From Candidatus Glassiibacteriota bacterium (GTDB lineage: Bacteria; Gemmatimonadota; Glassbacteria; GWA2-58-10): a DNA stretch of 12,775 nt. Below the pieces are notes generated by a model that was not told the DNA's origin, did no database searches, and saw nothing but the letters and a program-made list of their open reading frames with translations. The DNA lies in the NCBI GenBank assembly GCA_016934095.1, contig JAFGTO010000037.1, positions 1-12,775 of the forward strand, in the 5' to 3' direction. Within the stretch, counting starts at the first letter, position 1, and every line of letters begins with the position of its first letter. The position numbers were made by a program, and so were the translations under genes. This document shows positions 1-5,761 of the stretch, one piece after another.

Positions 1-25
1 ACGGCCGCAGTTATCCGCTCCCTGG

Positions 26-55
26 GCCGGGGACCATTCGGTACGAGTCCCCGGC
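26..55. repeat. GC-rich inverted repeat
   Basis: A perfect 9-bp inverted repeat, GCCGGGGAC (26-34) and GTCCCCGGC (47-55), with a 12-base loop. No T-tract follows, so it is not a standard intrinsic terminator. It could be a structured RNA element or part of a palindrome cluster with the neighbouring repeats at 147-183 and 190-228. Function unknown. Confidence 0.5.
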
Positions 56-146
56 GCAGTGCATAACGGACCGGCAGCTCTTCCAGGCAATGTTTTCGAC
101 TGGCTGATACAAAGGACCCTCCGGTTCGTTATTACAATACACCTCG

Positions 147-183
147 TCATTCTGTTAGCCCGGCCTGGTGCAGGCTGAATTGA
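147..183. repeat. Imperfect palindrome next to the REP-like hairpin
   Basis: The core is CGGCCTG (161-167), loop GTG, CAGGCTG (171-177), with one G-T wobble. Flanking TCATTC (147-152) can pair with GAATTGA (177-183) through a bulge. It sits directly before the REP-like element at 190-228, an arrangement seen in clusters of extragenic palindromes. It may alternatively act as a weak terminator for an unseen upstream gene. Confidence 0.35.
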
Positions 184-189
184 ACGCCC

Positions 190-228
190 GAGCGCATTGC
201 CCGCGGCTTGCTGCGGGGAATCTTCAAT
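190..228. repeat. REP-like extragenic palindrome (single hairpin)
   Basis: The element starts GAGCGCAT (190-197) and forms a hairpin CCCGCGG (200-206), loop CTTG, CTGCGGG (211-217) with one wobble pair. It ends in GGGGAATCTTCAAT (215-228). The same GAGCGCAT start, the same CTTG loop and the same tail recur inside gene 2 at 7835-7940: bases 206-228 match 7918-7940 with one mismatch. Two copies in one window, one intergenic and one in a gene, argue for a dispersed repeat family. REP-like elements are commonly mobilised in trans by REP-associated (Y1/IS200-type) transposases; none is in this window. Confidence 0.65.
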
Positions 229-389
229 CGAATAACTCCGATCCACCTTCGGCTTCACGTTAATCCTTTGGACTTTATAGGCTAAGATATAGATCTGGGC
301 GGGTTTTACGGCTGGAGATTAAACTAAAGTTTATTCCCGTATTGCCGATTTAACTTACAAGGCCAAGTGTATAATTATTATTATGTCCC

Positions 390-420
390 GGGGAAGTCCG
401 TCTTTTCCCCGCTAGAGGGG
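390..420 (+). other. Two competing small hairpins
   Basis: GGGGAA (390-395) can pair with TTCCCC (405-410), or CCCC (407-410) can pair with GGGG (417-420). The two pairings share bases 407-410 and so exclude each other. They lie 15 bases downstream of a TATAAT box (370-375). No T-tract follows, so attenuation is only a guess. Confidence 0.2.
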
Positions 421-832
421 CAATAGTGCAGTAGTGTACTATCGTTTGACTTTAATGGTCCAGGTCTCTTAGGATTAAACAAGGATTTTTCCGTTTGCCC
501 CTTTTCTGTTTCGATTATACCCCTGACAGGTAGATTATCGAATTATTCCAGTCAACCCGGGGAGTATTGTCGCGGTAAGCGGCTTCTCATCCTGGAAGAC
601 CGGGGAGACCGTGAATACAATAGCCTGTATATGGTAAAAAATTCCTGTAATTTTGCTAAAAATGAAATTCATCCCGTCAATTGAATGGCAATCTGTCGAA
701 GAGTAGTCTGATTGACCGCTTATACTAATTATTTTTTAAAGTTTCGGGGGCGGAAGCCGATTAGAAATATAGTATCTTGCCCCTAAGGCGTATTGCATTT
801 GGCCTGAAGTATAAATCAAAAGGAATCTTCAA

Positions 833-896
833 CTTGCAAAACCTTTCAAAGGGAGGGATTATGCCTTTGTATAATGATACCGGATGAAAATGCAAG
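833..896 (+). other. Potentially structured 5' leader of gene 1
   Basis: A closing helix is possible between CTTGCA (833-838) and TGCAAG (891-896). Inside it, CAAAGG (847-852) can pair with CCTTTG (864-869), or alternatively CCTTT (842-846) with AAAGG (848-852). ATTAT and ATAAT around the second arm can also pair. Overlapping alternative helices just upstream of a large gene suggest leader-level control, but I do not recognise any known riboswitch family here. The helices are short and could be chance. Confidence 0.25.
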
Positions 897-940
897 GCAG
901 CACCATAGTTTCCAGGAGGGGAACTAAATTTTCTTAACTG

Positions 941-957
941 TTCTCAAGGAGAGAAAA
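941..957 (+). promoter_or_regulatory. Shine-Dalgarno site of gene 1 (shared with gene 3)
   Basis: AGGAG (947-951) lies 6 bases before the ATG at 958 and fixes the start. It is embedded in TTCTCAAGGAGAGA (941-954), and exactly the same 14 bases precede gene 3 (8990-9003). This shows that the initiation regions of the two paralogues are related, not only their proteins. Confidence 0.85.
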
Positions 958-3900
958 ATGAGATCTTTAATTAAGGTGACTAGACTTTTCACCTTACTGT
1001 CTTTTCTGATTTTAGTTTCCTATTTACAGCTTTCAGCGCAGAACACAGCTCCTGTACCTACTACTTTCGAGATCTTGAGTCCGTTGGACGGCAACCTGCC
1101 GTTCCTGACCAACCTTGATTACGGCACCACCACCGGCGAGAACAACCGGATTTTCTACGGTGGCGATTTCGCGCCGAGATCTGGACCCAATGCGGCGGCT
1201 GCCACGTACAGCCACGGTTTCCAGGTCTGGAAAGACCTCGGTGGGGTAGCCAACCAGGTTGATCAAGGCGAGACCAAGGCTCGCGGTAACAACCACGCCA
1301 GTCGACTGACCCTGGGCGGTACCGAAAAGTGGTATTCCAGATTCGCAAGCGAGCCTCTTTTCGGCGATTTAACCTCCGCGGTCAGCTATATCACCAACCT
1401 GGGTTGGTTGTCATCGAGTGTTGCTCCGATTAACTCTTTCGACCCGGACGACCTGGGCGCCGATGTCGACACCTGGCTGTGCTATACCGGCTGCGCGGGT
1501 TTTATCGCCATCAACGAGGAAGACTCCCTGGTCATTCGTCTTACCGGTTACGTCGATCCCAACAACCGGATGAAATACTCCACCGATCCCAGCCTGGGTT
1601 CGGGCAACAGCCTGTACGGCGGCACCCTGCTGGAGAGCGAAGAGTATGTATTTGATATCGCCCATCCCAACAACGACGGCCAGAACGGGGTCAGGTTCGG
1701 AGTCGTTCCTTCGACCTTACCCCAGGGAGCGACTTTCAACAGCAACCTCTTCGTCTGGACTCCCAACTTCATCCAGGGCGATGGTACGAGCGACAACAGC
1801 CAGAGGAACGGCTGGTACTTTGTGGATGCCAATATCGCCAATGGTTCGACCACCAGCCAGGCGACCACCAGTGTCACTCTGGACTCCACCCACCTGACTG
1901 CGCCGACGACTACTCTAGTCGGCCACGGTAAGGGTGAGCTGAGGGACAGCCTCTACGTGGTGTATTTCTCCGCCCAGGATGACGGCATCCCTCCGAAGGT
2001 TGGCACGGATTCGCTGTTTATCATGATTAACGACTCCATAGCCAACCCGCCCCCGGTCTTCACCCAGCGGAAGGTCGTTAACCGGTTGGGACAGGAGAAG
2101 ACCTATCTGAACAGCAGCGTGCAATTCACCACTGATTCGCTGCTGAACTACTACGAGGGCGACAGCCTCGTCATCACTTTCTACGCCGCCGACCAGGACA
2201 GCGCCCGCGGCGAGGTCAATGACGATCTCGAGTTCCTGGTTCATGACTGGAGCGATTTCCTGCACCGGACCAGCAGTCATTCCGACTCCCTGGCCCTGGA
2301 TACCACCTCGATATTGGTGGATGACACTCCCACGGCGCTAAGGGTGCGCCTGAGACTGGCCTATAATGTCGGCGATACCACCGACGTGGCGGATACCCTG
2401 ATTGTCAAAGTGTCGGATGGAACTTCCAGCACCTATGATACCATGCTGTTCCGTCTGCACAATGTCAACCGCAAGCCGATCTGGGATCAGGATACCTCGA
2501 GCAAACCCTCGGACAGCGCCCTGGTCTGGGTGTATAGTCCGGAAACTGTCGAGGCCGACAGCATCCAGGCCTTTTACCCGCTCGCCGTATCCAACAATGC
2601 CACGGATTCGATTTTCTTCCAGCAGTACGTTTACGATCCGGATTCCCTGATCGGCGATAACCTCGGGCCGGTGATAGCGATCACCCAGAGCGGGGCCCCG
2701 GTCGACCTGTTCAACTCAGCGGGACTGATGATCGTTACCATCTCGGAGACAGATACGGCCTCTACTCACTTCACCATAACGGCCACCGACAATGATGGAG
2801 AAAACCCACAGGCAGCCTCGAAGGATCTGGTGCTGAGAGTGGCGCCTGAACCCATTATCGACGAGATCTATCCTCTGACCGCCGCACCCGGGGAGACGAT
2901 CACGATCTTCGGTTCCGGTTTCGGCCTGTACGACGACGACGTGACCCCGCCTTCCAGGGTCAGGTTCCGTGCCAGAAACGAAAGCGGACAGGCGCAGAAC
3001 CTGGTGGCCGTGATCAACTCCTGGAGCCGCGACCGGATCAATCTGATCATACCGGAAAACACGCCGGTTTCCCAGTATGACCCGATTACCTTCGATTACG
3101 TTTTGGATACGATCGAGGTCAACTCTTCGGTCTTCACTACCCCGAACTATTATCCTTATCTTATCGAAGAAAGGGATAGTACCAGGATTACGGATCTCGA
3201 GTTGTCCAACCTGACACCGACTTCTGCGGTAATCAAGTGGAAGACCGCCTTCACCGGTATCGACAGCGTGATTGTGGCCACGGATGAGGATACGCTCGAC
3301 ATAACCAGCACCCATACATGGCGTCAGGCGCCCGGGACCGTGGGCGGCTACTGGCCGACCTTCGTGCTCAAGGATGCCGGGACCATGAGCCAGACCAAGT
3401 CAACTGTCCAGATCTTCACTGGTGCTACCACCAACACGGACCAGGTACATCTGGTCAAGCTGACCGATCTCGCTCCGAATACCAAATACAGGTTCATCAT
3501 CGGTATGAGCGATACCAAGTTCTACGGCGACACCTCGAAAAACCAGAACGGACCGTGGCGCCCGACCAAGATCGACCGTCACACTACCGGCGACCCTGTC
3601 TACATCAGAGGATTCTTCCTGCGCACCCCGCCTACTCAGGGCGCGAACGGTGAGACTTTCGAGATTACAGGCAAGGTCTATACCACCACCGGCTCGGCCA
3701 CCAATGCTCTGGTCACGGTGAAGATAGTCGATTACGAGAACGTAGAGGATACCTCGATGGCCCTGGTAACCACCGTGGCCAGCGACAGCACCTGGGAGAT
3801 CAACCTGGGCATGGCCCTGAAAGATACGCTCAACGTGCAGAACCGCGTGTTCCCGCACAAGGAAGGCGACTATCTGATTATCACGGTCCGCGGCGATGGT

Positions 3901-5616
3901 GATGAGGGATTCACCAAGTTCGTGGCCACCCGCGGGCCTGCGGGCAGCTCGCCTCAGGTAGTCAGCAACTCGGCTCAGGGCATCCAGATTCTGCCTTCTG
4001 TCTCCTACGATATCCGCCTGAGGGTGGGTCTGAACCTGATGGGTGTGCCGGTATCGACCATCGAGGGTGAGATTGCGTCGGCTGAAGATTTGCTTACGGC
4101 TCTCGGAGGCGGCAAGCCCGCGATTACCAAGTACAACTCCACCTATGGCATACAGGAGACCATAATCAGGGCAGTCTCCGCCAGCGGACGTCAGTTCGTG
4201 GGTGCCGAAGACTTCGATCTGGAACTCTACGACGCTTACTTTGTCTCGGTAGACGTCAAGGATTACCTGAACTTCGAAGGCCGTGTCTTTGGCGACACCC
4301 TGCCGGTGAAGCTGTTCCCCAGCGGAGCGCTTTACTGGATCAGCCGCCCGGCGCAGCAGTCCACGCTGTTCTACAGCTGGAGCGCCCGGAGCATGCTGGC
4401 CAATATCCCCTTTGCCACGGAGATTTTCCGCTTCGACGAGTACGACCAGCAGTATGATAACGCGATCATGGTTGTTACTTCGGTTCCAGAAGAGTACCAG
4501 TTCGTCGGCACCGACTTCCATATCGATGTCAGCGAAGGTTATATCCTGCGTGTAACCAATGCCAGCCAGTGGGATATCGATATCCCGACCTCGACCCTGC
4601 TGGCCAACGCCGACCAGACGTTCAGCGGCAGCACGACTGATGCACCGTCGATCACGCTGAATACCGAAAACTCGCTGGTGCCCGGCAACGGGGCGGTGAG
4701 GTCCATTCGCCTTACCGATGTGACCAGCTCCGCGGCCAGGATCTCCTGGGTTACCGATGTGGCAGGCAGCGCGCAGGTACGTTATGGTAAAGCCGAGGAA
4801 GGTTTGACCCACGTGGCTGCTGTCAGCCGGGGTCAGCTGGCCCAGGGTATGTACATGGTCCAGCTGCTGGGTCTCGAACCGGAGACCGAGTACGTCTACG
4901 AAGTCGTCTGCAACGGCGTTACCTATAACAACAGCGGTCAGCCGTTCACCCTGGTAACCTCCAAGATCGGTATCGGTTATCCATACTCGGTCTACGGCCG
5001 CCTGGTGGACGAGAGCGGCAAGTCTCTGGATAGAACCCTGGTCTATGTCGAGGCCAAGAGGGGTGATACCAGAAGCGCTCCGCTGGCGGCTGTTACCGAT
5101 GACCGCGGCTACTGGAATGTCAACCTGGCCAACCTGAAAACCGCGGAAGGCCTGGTTTACGAATGGAGCGCGGGCGATGAGCTGCGGGTTACCGCCATCT
5201 ACCGCGACGCTTCGCTTACTTTCCGTACACTGGTTACCGGCGAAAGCCCGCAGAACATCATCAGAGTTGATGATACGGGCACCGGTACGGCTTCGAAAAA
5301 CGAGGTTTCAAGGGTGTCCCTGCCCAAGGCCTTTGCTCTCGGGCAGAACTTCCCGAACCCGTTCAACCCCTCCACGACCATTGCCTTCGATATCCCCGAT
5401 ACCAGGGAAGAAGGCGTGAGCGTAGAGTTGAACGTTTACAACATCCGCGGCCAGCTGGTTCGTTCGCTGGTCAACGATGTCAAGAAACCCGGCCACTATG
5501 CAATCCAGTGGAACGGACTTAACGAGAATGGCGAGGTGGTCAGCTCCGGCGTGTACTTCTACAGGATCAAAGCCGGAGAGTTTACCTCCACCCGTAAGAT
5601 GGTCCTTCTCAAGTAA
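958..5616 (+). CDS. Giant secreted multi-domain protein with C-terminal T9SS-type sorting/FlgD-Ig-like domain (paralogue 1)
   Basis: A 1552-residue exported protein with no recognisable enzymatic motif; an extracellular structural or adhesive role is an inference. Visible order: signal peptide 1-27 (cleavage LSA^QN); an N-terminal module to about 215 with the motif CYTGCAGFIAINEEDS; Ig/cadherin-like repeats to about 630, including 'LPQGATF...FVWTP' and 'FTITATDNDGEN'; IPT/TIG from about 632 ('IFGSGFGLYDDD'); Fn3 about 743-850 ('LTDLAPNTKYRFIIG'); a regulatory-like beta sandwich about 898-1000; a doubled module 1022-1212 ('GLNLMGVP', repeated near 1122); a second Fn3 about 1247-1330; a second regulatory-like domain about 1341-1440; and the sorting domain 1455-1552 ('GQNFPNPFNPSTTI', ending RKMVLLK). 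The start is set by a strong Shine-Dalgarno 6 bases upstream. The gene is followed by an intrinsic terminator, so it is probably monocistronic. It aligns with gene 3 along the visible length and with gene 2 from the IPT domain on. Domain borders are estimates by eye. Confidence 0.93.
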   Translation: MRSLIKVTRLFTLLSFLILVSYLQLSAQNTAPVPTTFEILSPLDGNLPFLTNLDYGTTTGENNRIFYGGDFAPRSGPNAAAATYSHGFQVWKDLGGVANQVDQGETKARGNNHASRLTLGGTEKWYSRFASEPLFGDLTSAVSYITNLGWLSSSVAPINSFDPDDLGADVDTWLCYTGCAGFIAINEEDSLVIRLTGYVDPNNRMKYSTDPSLGSGNSLYGGTLLESEEYVFDIAHPNNDGQNGVRFGVVPSTLPQGATFNSNLFVWTPNFIQGDGTSDNSQRNGWYFVDANIANGSTTSQATTSVTLDSTHLTAPTTTLVGHGKGELRDSLYVVYFSAQDDGIPPKVGTDSLFIMINDSIANPPPVFTQRKVVNRLGQEKTYLNSSVQFTTDSLLNYYEGDSLVITFYAADQDSARGEVNDDLEFLVHDWSDFLHRTSSHSDSLALDTTSILVDDTPTALRVRLRLAYNVGDTTDVADTLIVKVSDGTSSTYDTMLFRLHNVNRKPIWDQDTSSKPSDSALVWVYSPETVEADSIQAFYPLAVSNNATDSIFFQQYVYDPDSLIGDNLGPVIAITQSGAPVDLFNSAGLMIVTISETDTASTHFTITATDNDGENPQAASKDLVLRVAPEPIIDEIYPLTAAPGETITIFGSGFGLYDDDVTPPSRVRFRARNESGQAQNLVAVINSWSRDRINLIIPENTPVSQYDPITFDYVLDTIEVNSSVFTTPNYYPYLIEERDSTRITDLELSNLTPTSAVIKWKTAFTGIDSVIVATDEDTLDITSTHTWRQAPGTVGGYWPTFVLKDAGTMSQTKSTVQIFTGATTNTDQVHLVKLTDLAPNTKYRFIIGMSDTKFYGDTSKNQNGPWRPTKIDRHTTGDPVYIRGFFLRTPPTQGANGETFEITGKVYTTTGSATNALVTVKIVDYENVEDTSMALVTTVASDSTWEINLGMALKDTLNVQNRVFPHKEGDYLIITVRGDGDEGFTKFVATRGPAGSSPQVVSNSAQGIQILPSVSYDIRLRVGLNLMGVPVSTIEGEIASAEDLLTALGGGKPAITKYNSTYGIQETIIRAVSASGRQFVGAEDFDLELYDAYFVSVDVKDYLNFEGRVFGDTLPVKLFPSGALYWISRPAQQSTLFYSWSARSMLANIPFATEIFRFDEYDQQYDNAIMVVTSVPEEYQFVGTDFHIDVSEGYILRVTNASQWDIDIPTSTLLANADQTFSGSTTDAPSITLNTENSLVPGNGAVRSIRLTDVTSSAARISWVTDVAGSAQVRYGKAEEGLTHVAAVSRGQLAQGMYMVQLLGLEPETEYVYEVVCNGVTYNNSGQPFTLVTSKIGIGYPYSVYGRLVDESGKSLDRTLVYVEAKRGDTRSAPLAAVTDDRGYWNVNLANLKTAEGLVYEWSAGDELRVTAIYRDASLTFRTLVTGESPQNIIRVDDTGTGTASKNEVSRVSLPKAFALGQNFPNPFNPSTTIAFDIPDTREEGVSVELNVYNIRGQLVRSLVNDVKKPGHYAIQWNGLNENGEVVSSGVYFYRIKAGEFTSTRKMVLLK

Positions 5617-5646
5617 GCACCTGAGGCAGTAATCGCGCCTTGAAAG

Positions 5647-5691
5647 AAGACGCGGCCGGAAGCCTTGGTTTCCGGCCGCGTCTTTTTTTTT
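5647..5691 (+). terminator. Strong Rho-independent terminator after gene 1
   Basis: A perfect 15-bp stem, AAGACGCGGCCGGAA (5647-5661) with its exact complement at 5670-5684, has an 8-base loop and runs into nine T residues (5683-5691). It starts 31 bases after the stop codon of gene 1 and ends 70 bases before gene 2, so it should separate the two transcription units. Confidence 0.93.
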
Positions 5692-5700
5692 AACCGAAAC

Positions 5701-5728
5701 GTTAAAAGTGCCGAAATAAAAGTATAAC
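5701..5728 (+). promoter_or_regulatory. Weak candidate sigma-70 promoter for gene 2
   Basis: After the terminator only 70 bases remain before gene 2, so a promoter is expected here. TATAAC (5723-5728) is one base from the -10 consensus. GTTAAA (5701-5706) is a poor -35 at 16 bp spacing. TAAAAT at 5741-5746 is an alternative -10. No sigma-54 motif is present. Confidence 0.22.
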
Positions 5729-5761
5729 TTGAAGTTAGGCTAAAATATCTCCTGGTGCACT

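Larger units (their letters stand above)
1..957. other. Non-coding/unassigned region upstream of gene 1
   Basis: No convincing gene is visible. A plus-strand frame is open from base 2 to a TGA at 176-178, but it is short, has no recognisable motif and only modest third-position GC, so it may or may not be the tail of an upstream gene. The first 240 bases are GC-rich and carry three palindromes (26-55, about 147-183 and 200-217). The rest is AT-richer and promoter-like: a perfect TATAAT at 370-375 without a good -35, and TTGACT (446-451) with TAGGAT (470-475) at 18 bp spacing. Two mutually exclusive small hairpins lie at 390-420. None of these promoter guesses is strong. Confidence 0.5.

Noticed and set aside
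2..178. Possible 3' tail of an upstream plus-strand gene
   Set aside because: 58 open codons at a window edge in GC-rich DNA are expected by chance; no domain or C-terminal motif is recognisable. Kept only as a possibility in the region note.
833..900. Possible c-di-GMP-I (GEMM) riboswitch before gene 1
   Set aside because: GCAAAACC and GGGATTATGCC vaguely recall its core, but the GGGACGCAAAGCC segment and the tetraloop receptor parts are missing.
3400..4812. Long open frame (470 codons) on the minus strand inside gene 1, with similar ones at 9686-10681 and 10910-12379 inside gene 3
   Set aside because: The 3400-4812 and 10910-12379 frames run in register opposite the sense codons. They are open because GC-rich sense codon use rarely has TTA, CTA or TCA. 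No ribosome site or protein motif supports any of the three.
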